DNA of 64,000 nt from Streptomyces pseudovenezuelae (GTDB lineage Bacteria; Actinomycetota; Actinomycetes; Streptomycetales; Streptomycetaceae), in NCBI RefSeq assembly GCF_029892565.1, contig NZ_JARXVH010000005.1, positions 496,001-560,000 of the forward strand. Direction: 5' to 3'. The notes below the pieces were generated by a model, which saw only the letters and a program-made list of their open reading frames with translations, was not told where the DNA came from and did not search any database. The translations under genes were made by a program, and so were the position numbers. Position 1 is the first letter of the stretch. Each line of letters begins with the position of its first letter. Of the stretch, positions 49,510 to 58,577 are shown one piece after another.

Positions 49510-50355
49510 CTATGGCGTTCCTGTGGACGTGAGCGGGGTCTCGTGCGAGTCCTGCGGGCGGCCCTGGAGGCGGGCCGCTTCCTTGCGGATGAAGGGGAGT
49601 TCGAGGAACAGGGCGGCGCCCGGGCAGCTCGTCATGTAGCCGTCGCGGTGGCCGGCCAGGGTCGGGAGCGTGGCCGTGGCACCGGAGCGGTAGCGGCTGA
49701 GGCTGTTGCTGGAGACCAGGCGGGCGGTGGTGCGCGGGTCGACGTCAGCCAGGCCCAGCTTCCAGGCGGCCAGGGCCGCGATCGCCCGGGTCATGGCCGG
49801 CGGCACCTCGGCGCCCGCGGTGAACGTGCCGATCGCGGCGATGCCGGCCGTGCGGTGGTTGAAGCCCTGGGTGTGGGCGCCGGTGACGGGGCGGTCGACG
49901 CCGCCCGCGCGGCCCTCGTAGACGGTGCCGCAGCGGTCGACGAGGAAGTTGTAGCCGATGTCGTCCCAGTCGCGGGCGCCGGTCTGCCCCGCGTAGAGGT
50001 AGCGGATGATGCGGGGCGCGTCGGCGCAGGCGTAGCCGTTGGGCGAGTCGGTGTGGTGGACGAAGACGGCGACGACCTTGTCGTCGTAGCGCGGGGGCGG
50101 CTGGGCGTGCCGGGAGAGGGCGTCCAGCCAGGCCGAGCGCGGCACGATGTGCGGCCGGGCGGCGGCGTGCAGGGTGACGGGCCGGGCCGCCACCGGGTTC
50201 GGGGGCACCGCCCGCCCGTGCCCGATGCCGTCGGCGCACAGCACGAGGCCGACGACGGCGGCCAGTCCGGGCACACAGGCGAGCGCGAGCCGCACGGCGC
50301 GGGGTGTCCGGGCCGCGACCGCGCGCCGGGTACCCGGCGATCTTCGGACACGCAT
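49510..50355 (-). CDS. Peptidoglycan recognition protein / N-acetylmuramoyl-L-alanine amidase
   Basis: A 281-residue exported protein with an N-terminal Arg-rich signal-anchor (about 20-45) and a PGRP/amidase_2 domain. Zn ligands are in VFVHHTDS, near AGHRDGYM, and Cys in TSCPG; other landmarks are RDWDDIGYNFLVDRCGTVYEGRAGG and FNHRTAGIAAIGTF. It would cleave the amide between muramic acid and L-alanine in peptidoglycan. The start at 50355 is chosen for the signal peptide. Divergent from the MarP-like protease with a 190-bp gap. Confidence 0.9.
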   Translation of the reverse strand: MRVRRSPGTRRAVAARTPRAVRLALACVPGLAAVVGLVLCADGIGHGRAVPPNPVAARPVTLHAAARPHIVPRSAWLDALSRHAQPPPRYDDKVVAVFVHHTDSPNGYACADAPRIIRYLYAGQTGARDWDDIGYNFLVDRCGTVYEGRAGGVDRPVTGAHTQGFNHRTAGIAAIGTFTAGAEVPPAMTRAIAALAAWKLGLADVDPRTTARLVSSNSLSRYRSGATATLPTLAGHRDGYMTSCPGAALFLELPFIRKEAARLQGRPQDSHETPLTSTGTP

Positions 50356-50545
50356 GACCCCACTCTCGGCCGGATCCGCTCCGCCCGCGATGTGTGCTGT
50401 GCCACCCGGTGGAACCATCGTCCTGGTCCGGGGCGTTTTCCCGGATGCACGCACGCGTGACGGCTTCCCGGTCGCCACGCGTGCGCGTGGCTGATCATCG
50501 GGACCGTCCCGCCCGTAATAGGGGGTCCGAGAGAAAGGCGGCTCC

Positions 50546-51730
50546 GTGGACCTGCTCGACATCGTGCTGTTGCTGGTCGTGGTGGCCTACGCGGCCTCCG
50601 GCTACCGGCGTGGCCTCGTGGCCGGCTGTGTCTCGTTCGCCGGGTTCGTGGGCGGCGCGGTCATCGGCGTGTGGGTGCTGCCCTGGATGATGGATCTCGC
50701 GGACCCGGGGACGACGGCGGCGACGGTGACGGCGGTGCTGACCGTGCTGGTCCCGGCCGTGGTGGGGCACGAGCTGGCGGGGCGGCTGGCGCTGCGGCTG
50801 CGCAAGGAGCTGGACCAGGGGCCGCTGCGGGTGGCGGACGGGGTCGGCGGGGCGGTGGCCAACTCGGTGGCGGTGCTGATCGTGGCCTGGGTGGCCGCGA
50901 GCGTGCTGGGCGCGTCCTCCTCGCCGCTGCTGACGACGGCGATCCGGGACTCGCGGCTGCTGGGCACGGTGCAGGACGCCATGCCGGACACCACCCCCGG
51001 CTGGTTCTCGCGGGCCACGTCCGCGCTCACCGAGGCGGGCTTCCCGCAGGTCTTCAACCCCTTCGAGAACGAGTCGACGGCCGAGGTCGCCAAGCCCACC
51101 GGCGACAGCGTCACCGCGAGCGCCACGAACGCGGCCAAGCGGAGCACGGTGAAGATCGAGGGCATCTCCGGCGACCAGGGCCGCGAGGGCAGCGGCTTCG
51201 TGTTCGCCGGCGAGCACGTGATGACCAACGCGCACGTGGTGGCCGGCATCGACGACCCGACCGTGCGGATCGGCGGGGTCGGACGGTCCTACGACGCCCG
51301 GGTGGTGCTGTTCGACCCGCAGAAGGACGTGGCGGTGCTCTATGTGCCAGGTCTGAGCGCCCCGGTGCTGCGCTTCGACGACCGTGCCGCGCGCGGCGAC
51401 TCGGCGGTCGTCGCGGGCTATCCGCAGGACGGCGATCTCAACCTGCAGGCGGCGACGGTCGCGAACCGGGTACACGCGACCGGCCAGAACATCTACAACG
51501 ACGGCACGGTGACCCGCGAGATCTACTCGATCCGCTCCACGGTCCGCCCCGGCAACTCCGGCGGCCCGCTGCTCACCACCGACGGCCAGGTCTTCGGCGT
51601 CGTCTTCGCGCGCTCCACCTCGGACGACGAGACGGGCTACGTCCTGACGGCGGACGAGGTCGCTGCCGACGCCCGGCGCGCCGCGAACGCGACGGCGGCG
51701 GTGGACACGGGCGACCTGGTCACCTCGTAG
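50546..51730 (+). CDS. MarP-like membrane serine protease (CvpA plus trypsin domains)
   Basis: A 394-residue protein with the architecture of mycobacterial MarP (Rv3671c): an N-terminal CvpA-type domain of four helices (about 3-125), a linker, and a periplasm-side chymotrypsin-like domain with H230 (MTNAHVV), D261 (PQKDVAVL) and S338 (RPGNSGGPL). MarP is needed for acid and oxidative stress resistance and activates a peptidoglycan hydrolase. The cysteine pair that forms a redox disulfide in MarP is missing: the only Cys here is C28 in the membrane part. GTG start with GAAAGG upstream. Confidence 0.88.
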   Translation: MDLLDIVLLLVVVAYAASGYRRGLVAGCVSFAGFVGGAVIGVWVLPWMMDLADPGTTAATVTAVLTVLVPAVVGHELAGRLALRLRKELDQGPLRVADGVGGAVANSVAVLIVAWVAASVLGASSSPLLTTAIRDSRLLGTVQDAMPDTTPGWFSRATSALTEAGFPQVFNPFENESTAEVAKPTGDSVTASATNAAKRSTVKIEGISGDQGREGSGFVFAGEHVMTNAHVVAGIDDPTVRIGGVGRSYDARVVLFDPQKDVAVLYVPGLSAPVLRFDDRAARGDSAVVAGYPQDGDLNLQAATVANRVHATGQNIYNDGTVTREIYSIRSTVRPGNSGGPLLTTDGQVFGVVFARSTSDDETGYVLTADEVAADARRAANATAAVDTGDLVTS

Positions 51731-51757
51731 CGCCGGCGGTCGGGGACCCTCGGCCGG

Positions 51758-52246
51758 TCAGAGCGAGCACCCCATGAGTACGTCGTCGACGTACTCCCCC
51801 GCGAGCAGGAACTCCTCGGGCAGGATCCCCTCCACCACGAAGCCCTCGGCCTCGTAGAGCCGGCGGGCGGGTGTGTTGTGCCCGAGCACCCGCAGGGTCA
51901 GCCGGCGCGCGCCCTGGCGGCGGGCCTCGTCGCGTACTGCTTGCAGCAACGCCCGTCCGACGCCCGCGCCGCGCGCTTCCTCGGCGACGGCGAGACCCTG
52001 GATCTGGCGGACGTGGGCGTTGCAGACGAGCGGGGTCGGGTAGCCGAGCCGGATGTAGCCGACGACCGTGCCGTCGAGTTCGGCGACCAAGTGGTCGCGC
52101 GGGCCGAACCGCTCGTTGTAGAAGGGCTCGTAGGGCGGTTGCGGGCGCGGCTGCACGGAGTGCAGCGGGGACCAGGTGACGCGGTCGAGGCGGCCCAGCG
52201 CCTCCTCGTCGTCGAGCGTGGCGCGGCGTATGTACGGAACGGGCAT
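51758..52246 (-). CDS. GNAT-family N-acetyltransferase
   Basis: A 162-residue acetyltransferase with the GNAT fold: acetyl-CoA loop VAEEARGAGVGRALLQAV (R/Q-x-x-G-x-G/A pattern), and LRVLGHNTPARRLYEAEGFVVEG. Substrate unknown. The ATG at 52246 is preferred to the GTG three codons upstream; TAGGGT lies 7 nt before it with no good ribosome-binding site, so it may be leaderless. Divergent from the SDR gene. Confidence 0.85.
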   Translation of the reverse strand: MPVPYIRRATLDDEEALGRLDRVTWSPLHSVQPRPQPPYEPFYNERFGPRDHLVAELDGTVVGYIRLGYPTPLVCNAHVRQIQGLAVAEEARGAGVGRALLQAVRDEARRQGARRLTLRVLGHNTPARRLYEAEGFVVEGILPEEFLLAGEYVDDVLMGCSL

Positions 52247-52317
52247 GACGGCCACCCTACGGTGGGGTTCCGGTTCCAGACCGGGGCCTTATGTACGCAC
52301 CGGGCAGAATGGAAATC

Positions 52318-53214
52318 ATGGAAAGTTCAAGAATCTTGGTGGCCGGCGCGTCCGGTCTCATCGGCGGCGCCCTGGTCAGGTCCCTGCGGGCCGACGGGCA
52401 CGAGGTGGTGCGTCTGGTGCGCCGGGCGGCCCAGGGCGCGGACGAGGTCTGCTGGAACCCCGACGGGCGGTACGTGGACACGGCGGGGCTCGCCGGGGTC
52501 GATGCCGTGGTCAACCTCGCGGGCGCGGGCGTGGGCAGCCGGCGCTGGACGGACGCGTACAAGAAGAAGATCCGCGACAGCCGTGTGCTCGGCACCACGG
52601 CGCTGGCCGAGGCGATCGCCTCGATGGACGACAAGCCTCGGGTGTTCGTGAACGGCAGCGCGCTCGGCTACTACGGCGAGACCGGCGACCGGGCGGTCGA
52701 CGAGAGCGCGCCGCCCGGGACGGGTTTCCTGCCGGAGCTGTGCGTGGAGTGGGAGGGCGCGACGGCGGCGGCGCGGGAGGCGGGCGTACGGACCGCGTTC
52801 GTGCGCACGGGACTGGTGGTGGGCAAGCACGGAGGTGCCTGGGGGAAGCTGTTCCCGCTGTTCCGGGCGGGGCTGGGCGGGCGGATGGGCGACGGGCGGC
52901 AGTTCTGGTCGTACATCGCGCTGCACGACGAGGTGGCCGCGATCCGGCATCTCCTCGACACCGACGGGCTGGAGGGGCCGTTCAACCTGACCGCCCCGAA
53001 TCCGCTGACGAACCGTGAGATCACCGCCGCGATGGGGCGGGTGCTGCACCGGCCGACGCTGTTCGCGGTGCCGGCGCCGGTGCTGCGGACCGTGCTCGGC
53101 GAGATGGCCGGGGACATCCTGGGCAGCGCACGGGTGGTGCCGGGGCGCCTGCTGGAGTCGGGGTTCACCTTCGCGTTCCCGGACATCGAGGGGGCGATCC
53201 GGGCGGCGCTCTGA
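52318..53214 (+). CDS. TIGR01777 / SDR39U1-family NAD(P)-binding protein
   Basis: A 298-residue atypical short-chain dehydrogenase. N-terminal Rossmann motif ILVAGASGLIGGALV, then GAGVGSRRWTDAYKKKIRDSRV, the family signature NGSALGYYG, LCVEWE, and a C-terminal DUF1731-like segment (GEMAGDILGSARVVPGRLLESGFTF). Reaction unknown, though related proteins are linked to cell-division or sugar-nucleotide chemistry. The mycobacterial homologue lies between dlaT and lipB, which fits this window. The ATG at 52318 is preferred; others lie 9 and 27 nt upstream. Confidence 0.88.
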   Translation: MESSRILVAGASGLIGGALVRSLRADGHEVVRLVRRAAQGADEVCWNPDGRYVDTAGLAGVDAVVNLAGAGVGSRRWTDAYKKKIRDSRVLGTTALAEAIASMDDKPRVFVNGSALGYYGETGDRAVDESAPPGTGFLPELCVEWEGATAAAREAGVRTAFVRTGLVVGKHGGAWGKLFPLFRAGLGGRMGDGRQFWSYIALHDEVAAIRHLLDTDGLEGPFNLTAPNPLTNREITAAMGRVLHRPTLFAVPAPVLRTVLGEMAGDILGSARVVPGRLLESGFTFAFPDIEGAIRAAL

Positions 53215-53386
53215 ACCTTCGCACGACCGCATGTGGCCGCCATGCGACCGCTGTGCGACCGTGCCCTGTCGATGCGCGACTTCCCTTGACCGATCACAGC
53301 CCTACCCTCGACCCGAACTCGGGTATTTCTGGGGCTTGTTGGGGGCATGACGTCTCCAGCGGCCGCTCAACCGCGAGGAGGGGCAC

Positions 53387-54730
53387 GTGCTTGATCCCGC
53401 GTACCAGGCGGACGTCGTCATCGTGGGAGCCGGGGTCGCCGGGCTGTCGGCGGCACATCGGCTGAGCAGCGCTGGAGTAACGACCGCCGTCCTGGAAGCC
53501 GCCCCTTACGTGGGCGGTCGGATGTCGACCGAGAAGGTCGACGGGTTCCGCCTCGACCGGATCGGCCAGCTGCTGTCCACGGCATATCCCGAACTGCGCC
53601 TGACCCCGGGCCTGGACGCGCTCGTGCTGCGTCCCTTCGCACCGGGCGTCCTGCTGCACAGCGACGGACGCCGGCACCACGCGGGCGCCCAGATGAGCGC
53701 GGGGGGCGCAAGGGGCGCACTCTATGCCGTACGCGCCTTGGCAAGCGCCCCCGCCAAGAGCACGCCCCGGTCCGGCGCTCCACTGGGCACGGCCGTCGAC
53801 CAGGCCAGGCTGAGCGCAGCCCTCGCGCGACTGGCGAGCACGCCGGTCGAACGACTGCTGGCCCGCCCGGAGTTGCCCGCCGCACAGGCCCTCGCGGCAC
53901 GCGGAGTACCCGCCCGTACCGTCGACGGCTTCCTTCGCCCGCTGCTCGCCGCGCTGCTGTGCGACCCGGAGCTGACGACGTCCAGCCGCTGCGCGGACCT
54001 CGCCCTGCGCTCCTACGCGGCCGAGCGTCTCTGTCTGCCGGAGGGCGGAGCCGAGATGCTCCCGGAGCTGCTCGCGCGAACCCTGCCACCGGGCACCGTG
54101 CACACCGGCGTCCGGGTCACGTCGATAGCCACGAACGCCGTGACGACGGCCGAGCACGGCGAGATCCGCTGCCGCGCCGTGCTCCTCGCCACCGACGCCC
54201 GAGCCGCCGCCGACCTGCTCCCCGGCCTGCGCGTACCGGACTTCCACCCGGTGACGGTGGTCCACCACGCGACGGACGAGCCCCCGCAGACGGGCGCGGC
54301 CCTGCTCCTGGACGCCGACCGCGGCGGCCCCGTAGCCCACACGGCGGTGGTCAGCCTGGTCGACCCGTCCCGCGCCCCCGAGGGCCGTGTGCTCGTCTCG
54401 TCCACGGTCCTGGGCCCGCCCCCGCAATCCGTGGACACCGCCGTACGCATCCACCTCGCCCGCCTCTACGGCACCTCCACCGCCCGCTGGGAGACCCTCG
54501 CCGTCCACCACACCCCCGAGGCCGTCCCCACCATGCGCCCACCCCACGACCTACGCCGCCCGGTCCGCCTCCTGGCCGGCCTCTACGTCTGCGGCGACCA
54601 CCGGGACACCAGCACGGTCCAGGGAGCCCTCCACTCGGCCCACCGGGCGGCCGCCGCGATTCTCAACGACCTGGGAGCGGCGGGCTCGATGCACAGGGCA
54701 GACCCCATGCCGGCGACGCGGGCCGCGTAG
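53387..54730 (+). CDS. FAD-dependent oxidoreductase (amine oxidase/protoporphyrinogen oxidase fold)
   Basis: A 447-residue flavoprotein: dinucleotide motif VVIVGAGVAGLSAAHRL, the second FAD motif YVGGRMST plus GFRLDRIGQLL, and a C-terminal GLYVCGDHRDTSTVQGALHSAHRAA that closes on the flavin. This is the NAD(P)-binding_8/amino-oxidase fold of protoporphyrinogen oxidase, carotenoid desaturases and amine oxidases; the substrate cannot be told. GTG start with GAGGAG 6 nt upstream. Convergent with the next gene across a family 1 repeat. Confidence 0.87.
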   Translation: MLDPAYQADVVIVGAGVAGLSAAHRLSSAGVTTAVLEAAPYVGGRMSTEKVDGFRLDRIGQLLSTAYPELRLTPGLDALVLRPFAPGVLLHSDGRRHHAGAQMSAGGARGALYAVRALASAPAKSTPRSGAPLGTAVDQARLSAALARLASTPVERLLARPELPAAQALAARGVPARTVDGFLRPLLAALLCDPELTTSSRCADLALRSYAAERLCLPEGGAEMLPELLARTLPPGTVHTGVRVTSIATNAVTTAEHGEIRCRAVLLATDARAAADLLPGLRVPDFHPVTVVHHATDEPPQTGAALLLDADRGGPVAHTAVVSLVDPSRAPEGRVLVSSTVLGPPPQSVDTAVRIHLARLYGTSTARWETLAVHHTPEAVPTMRPPHDLRRPVRLLAGLYVCGDHRDTSTVQGALHSAHRAAAAILNDLGAAGSMHRADPMPATRAA

Positions 54731-54738
54731 ATGCCGTC

Positions 54739-54775
54739 AGGGGCGCGGGGAACTGCGCGACCAGCCACGACGGAT
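54739..54775 (-). repeat. Intergenic palindromic repeat, family 1, copy E
   Basis: AGGGGCGCGGGGAACTGCGC followed by GACCAGCCACGAC is the reverse complement of the family core (compare copy C at 12700-12748). It lies between convergent genes ending at 54730 and 54817. Confidence 0.65.
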
Positions 54776-54816
54776 GGCGCGCAGGCCACGCAACGGTCGA
54801 AGTTACGGCGCATCCC

Positions 54817-56253
54817 TCAGCTCAAAGCCGCGACCTTGTCGCGATACCCCCGCACAGGCGCCGCGTCCTTGTACGGCTCCAACCGCCGCTCGAAGTCCCG
54901 CACATACTCGATCGCCCTCACCGACCGCATCTCCGCAGCCTGGCCGGCGGCTTCCGCCCCCAACTGACAGGCCTGATCAAGCTCCCCGAGCCCAAGCCGA
55001 GCAGTAGCGAGAACAACGCGACAAAAGAGGCGGCTGCGCGCGAAAGCCGGCGCCCTCAACTGCAAAGACCGCTCCGCGTGCTGCGCAGCCGCCCGAAACT
55101 GCTGAAGATCCCGATGCGCATGTCCAAATTCATCGGCAAGCTGCGCCTCATCGAAGAACCGCGCCCAGTAAGGCACTTCATCCCCGGCCCGAGCCGCTTC
55201 CAGCGCCCGCTCGGCCCGCACAAGAGAGGCGGTACAACTACGCACCTCGCCCAACACCCCGTGCCCCCGCGCCTCGACCGCATGAAGCAATGCCTGCACC
55301 ACGGGCGGGGCATTGGTCCCAACCCCTTGCTGCGCCACCCGCGCGAGCTGCACGGCCTCCCGCCCATGCCCGAGATAAACGGCCTGCCGACTCATGGTGA
55401 CCAGCACATACGACCCGTACGCCCGATCCCCCGCCGCCTGCGCGAGCCGCAGCGACTGCACGAAGTACCGCTGAGCAAGCCCGTGCGCCGCGATGTCGTA
55501 CGAGGTCCACCCCGCCAGCCGAGTCAGGTCGGCCGCGGCAGCGAACAGGCGCCGACCGGTCTGCTCACCGTAGGTGCCCCGCAGCATCGGCTCGCACTCG
55601 TGCTCCAGGTAGCGCACGAGGGCCTGACGGGCATGGCCGCCGCCGTACATGTTGTCGAGGGTGCGAAAAAGCTCGCCGACCGAGCGGAGGGCGGCGATGT
55701 CACCGGGGGTGACCTTCTGACCGGGGCCGCGCTCGCCCTGGACGCGCTGTCGCGGAACCACCGGACGGCCCTGCGCGGGGACGCGGGGCGACTGCTCGCC
55801 GCGGGCGACCTTGTCGTCGGCCCGGCCGATCAGCCAGTCCCGGCTGGGCACGACCAGCCCGGCCGGGGTGAACGCGATCTTGCGGAGCTCGGCGTGACTG
55901 CCGGAGTCCTTGCGCCACAGCCCGCCCACGATGTCGACGGCCTCCTCAGGGCTGGCGGCGAACTCAAGACCGGCGTACACCGGCGCACACGCGTCGAGGC
56001 CGAGGTCCTGCGCGGAGAGCCGCCGGCCGAGACGGCGGGTGAAGACCTCGGCGATGAGGGCAGGGGTGGTGCCCCGGGGCTGCTGGCCGCGCAGCCACCG
56101 GGTGACCGACGTCTTGTCGTATCTCAGATCCAGCCCGTGTTCGAGACCGAGTTGGTCCACGCGACGGGCGAGCCCCGCGTTGGAGAACCCCGCTTCTGCG
56201 ATGAGCGCGGCGAGCTGGCGGTTGGGAGTGCGCTGCGCGGGTCGTTCCGTCAT
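54817..56253 (-). CDS. NsdA-like regulator (HTH plus TPR-like helices)
   Basis: A 478-residue protein. Residues 10-75 form a cryptic HTH (LAALIAEAGFSNAGLARRVDQLG, DKTSVTRWLRGQQPRG), followed by a long all-helical region of TPR-like repeats (about 180-450). This layout matches the NsdA family of Streptomyces, whose founder represses sporulation and antibiotic production. Whether this paralog acts the same way is unknown. It lies alone on the minus strand, divergent from lipB across 296 bp in which I see no clear operator. Confidence 0.8.
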   Translation of the reverse strand: MTERPAQRTPNRQLAALIAEAGFSNAGLARRVDQLGLEHGLDLRYDKTSVTRWLRGQQPRGTTPALIAEVFTRRLGRRLSAQDLGLDACAPVYAGLEFAASPEEAVDIVGGLWRKDSGSHAELRKIAFTPAGLVVPSRDWLIGRADDKVARGEQSPRVPAQGRPVVPRQRVQGERGPGQKVTPGDIAALRSVGELFRTLDNMYGGGHARQALVRYLEHECEPMLRGTYGEQTGRRLFAAAADLTRLAGWTSYDIAAHGLAQRYFVQSLRLAQAAGDRAYGSYVLVTMSRQAVYLGHGREAVQLARVAQQGVGTNAPPVVQALLHAVEARGHGVLGEVRSCTASLVRAERALEAARAGDEVPYWARFFDEAQLADEFGHAHRDLQQFRAAAQHAERSLQLRAPAFARSRLFCRVVLATARLGLGELDQACQLGAEAAGQAAEMRSVRAIEYVRDFERRLEPYKDAAPVRGYRDKVAALS

Positions 56254-56549
56254 CTGCGGTGCGGTCTCCTGCCTTTCGGGCCTTCCTGGGGGCGATACGG
56301 CCGCCGAGGTGCCCGGATTGCCTGTGAGCAGCCGTTATGGCCGCGCGAACGGCGCGAATGTAGCGGAGCGTAAGCAGGCGATCGCACATTTCGACGTTCA
56401 TTCATCCGATCGTGTGAGGATTGCCCGCGGGGCTGACGCACGCTCGGCAGTCGTACAGTGGCGTAGGCGCATTTCATGCCTTACGGATGCGACGAGATTC
56501 AACAACGCTGTCCAGCGGGATCGCGCGGGATTCAAGGGAGGCGCTTGCC

Positions 56550-57347
56550 GTGAGTGAGCTGCGGTTCGTCCGCATGGGGTTCGGTACCGAGGCCGTCGAG
56601 TACCAGGAGGCCTGGGACGAGCAGCGCCGGGTGCACGCGGCGCGCTTCGCCGACGAGATCCCCGACACCGTGCTGCTCCTCGAACACCCCCCGGTGTACA
56701 CGGCGGGACGGCGCACGGCGGACAACGAGCGCCCCCTGGACGGCACCCCCGTGATCGACGTGGACCGCGGCGGCAAGATCACCTGGCACGGCCCGGGCCA
56801 GCTGGTGGGCTACCCGATCCAGCGGCTCCCGCGCCCGGTGGACGTCGTCGCGCATGTACGACGCCTGGAGGAGGCGCTGATCCGCACCTGCGCGGAGTTC
56901 GGCCTGACGACCAGTCGGGTCGAGGGGCGCAGCGGGGTGTGGGTCCTCGGCGACCCGGTCGAGCAGCGGCCGGCGCTCGGCGGACTCTCGCTGGACTTCG
57001 ACCCGCGGCTGACGGACGACGAGTTCGACCCGCGCCTCAACGGCCCGGAGTACGCGCCCTCCAACGCCGGCCAGCGCCGCGAGGACCGCAAGATCGCGGC
57101 GATCGGCATCCGCGTGGCCAAGGGCGTCACGATGCACGGCTTCGCGCTGAACGTGAACCCGGACAACAAGTGGTTCGACCGCATCATCCCGTGCGGCATC
57201 CGGGACGCGGGGGTCGCCTCGCTGGCGGCCGAGCTGGACCGGGACGTGACGATCGCCGAGGTGCTGCCGGTGATGGAGCGGCACCTCAAGGACGTACTGG
57301 AGAACGCGGAGCTGAAGCCGCGGGAGATCGAGAAGGCGTCCGCCTGA
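56550..57347 (+). CDS. lipB: Octanoyl-[ACP]:protein N-octanoyltransferase
   Basis: Transfers octanoate from ACP to the lipoyl domains of E2 proteins, the first step of lipoyl synthesis. The 265-residue product has the family motifs RGGKITWHGPGQLVGYPI, K181 in DRKIAAIGI, and the thioester-forming C215 in IIPCGIRD. It is about 40 residues longer than E. coli LipB owing to an insert at about 131-172 (DPVEQRPALGG to NAGQRRED), usual in Streptomyces. GTG start with GGGAGG 8 nt upstream. lipA follows after about 100 bp. Confidence 0.95.
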   Translation: MSELRFVRMGFGTEAVEYQEAWDEQRRVHAARFADEIPDTVLLLEHPPVYTAGRRTADNERPLDGTPVIDVDRGGKITWHGPGQLVGYPIQRLPRPVDVVAHVRRLEEALIRTCAEFGLTTSRVEGRSGVWVLGDPVEQRPALGGLSLDFDPRLTDDEFDPRLNGPEYAPSNAGQRREDRKIAAIGIRVAKGVTMHGFALNVNPDNKWFDRIIPCGIRDAGVASLAAELDRDVTIAEVLPVMERHLKDVLENAELKPREIEKASA

Positions 57348-57451
57348 CCCGGGAATGCGCCCCTTTGGCCTGAGGTTGGCCTCAAGGCGGGGGCGGAAAG
57401 CACGGGCGTACCCTGGTGTACGCCGAAGAATCGAAGCTACAGGGAGCCGAT

Positions 57452-58417
57452 GTGTCCGCAGTCACGCCGGACGGACGCAAGATGCTGCGCCTGGAGGTCC
57501 GGAACGCCCAGACCCCCATCGAGCGCAAGCCCGAGTGGATCAAGACCCGGGCGAAAATGGGTCCCGAGTACACGAAGATGCAGAACCTCGTGAAGAGCGA
57601 GGGCCTGCACACGGTCTGCCAGGAAGCCGGCTGCCCGAACATCTACGAGTGCTGGGAGGACCGCGAGGCGACCTTCCTCATCGGCGGCGACCAGTGCACC
57701 CGGCGCTGTGACTTCTGCCAGATCGACACCGGCAAGCCCGAGGCCCTGGACCGCGACGAGCCGCGCCGCGTGGGCGAGTCCGTGGTCACCATGGACCTGA
57801 ACTACGCCACCATCACCGGCGTCGCCCGCGACGACCTGGAGGACGGCGGCGCCTGGCTGTACGCGGAGACGGTCCGTCAGATCCACCAGCAGACCGCGGA
57901 GCGTGAGGCCGGCCGCACCAAGGTCGAGCTGCTGGCCCCCGACTTCAACGCCGTGCCGGAGCAGCTGGCCGAGGTCTTCTCCTCGCGCCCCGAGGTCTTC
58001 GCGCACAACGTCGAGACGGTCCCGCGGATCTTCAAGCGGATCCGCCCCGGCTTCCGTTACGAGCGTTCGCTGGAGGTCATCACGGCCGCCCGCGACTACG
58101 GCCTCGTCACCAAGTCGAACCTGATCCTCGGCATGGGCGAGACCCGTGAGGAGGTCAGCGACGCGCTCCGGCAGCTGCACGAGGCCGGCTGCGAGCTGAT
58201 CACCATCACGCAGTACCTGCGCCCGACCGTGCGCCACCACCCCGTCGAGCGCTGGGTGAAGCCGCACGAGTTCGTGGAGCTGAAGGAGGAGGCCGAGCAG
58301 ATCGGCTTCTCCGGCGTGATGTCGGGCCCGCTGGTGCGTTCCTCGTACCGCGCGGGCCGCCTCTACCAGATGGCCATCGAGAAGCGAGGCGCGTACGTCG
58401 CCTCGCAGGCCGTGTGA
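57452..58417 (+). CDS. lipA: Lipoyl synthase
   Basis: A 321-residue radical-SAM enzyme that inserts two sulfurs into the octanoyl chain placed by LipB. Auxiliary cluster cysteines: VCQEAGCPNIYEC; radical-SAM cluster: CTRRCDFC; the C-terminal Ser ligand of the auxiliary cluster is in VRSSYRAG. The auxiliary [4Fe-4S] cluster is the sulfur donor and must be rebuilt, so ErpA and the desulfurases in this window are likely helpers. GTG start with GGGAG 5 nt upstream. Probably an operon with lipB. Confidence 0.96.
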   Translation: MSAVTPDGRKMLRLEVRNAQTPIERKPEWIKTRAKMGPEYTKMQNLVKSEGLHTVCQEAGCPNIYECWEDREATFLIGGDQCTRRCDFCQIDTGKPEALDRDEPRRVGESVVTMDLNYATITGVARDDLEDGGAWLYAETVRQIHQQTAEREAGRTKVELLAPDFNAVPEQLAEVFSSRPEVFAHNVETVPRIFKRIRPGFRYERSLEVITAARDYGLVTKSNLILGMGETREEVSDALRQLHEAGCELITITQYLRPTVRHHPVERWVKPHEFVELKEEAEQIGFSGVMSGPLVRSSYRAGRLYQMAIEKRGAYVASQAV

Positions 58418-58434
58418 ATTCAGGCACAAGAGGC

Positions 58435-58446
58435 TACCGTTCGGTA
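58435..58446. repeat. TACCG-tt-CGGTA palindrome after lipA
   Basis: TACCGTTCGGTA at 58435-58446, followed by AACTACCGTTTGACCG, which repeats part of it. GTTTGACC recurs at 58543-58550. The elements suggest a protein-binding region between the lipA stop and the next gene. Confidence 0.35.
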
Positions 58447-58460
58447 ACTACCGTTTGACC

Positions 58461-58505
58461 GCGGCCCTGACCCGTCCTCGCAGTTGAGGGACTCATCAGG
58501 GCCGC
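58461..58505 (+). terminator. Terminator after lipA
   Basis: GCGGCCCTGA at 58461-58470 pairs perfectly with TCAGGGCCGC at 58496-58505; an inner GTCCTC/GAGGGAC stem adds to the structure. Confidence 0.75.
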
Positions 58506-58538
58506 GTCGGCGTTTGGGGCCCGCGCATCAAGGCTTCA

Positions 58539-58577
58539 TTGGTGTTTGACCGGTCGGTCACGCCCTGGTAACACCAA
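58539..58577 (+). promoter_or_regulatory. Nested inverted repeats upstream of the 66-residue ORF
   Basis: Outer arms TTGGTGTT (58539-58546) and AACACCAA (58570-58577) enclose TGACCGGTCGGTCA at 58547-58560, a TetR-operator-like palindrome (TGACC/GGTCA). The element lies about 70 nt before the ATG at 58644. Confidence 0.45.

Noticed and set aside
57405..57420. TACCCT as a separate lipA promoter
   Set aside because: No acceptable -35 at a normal distance; lipA may be transcribed from lipB.
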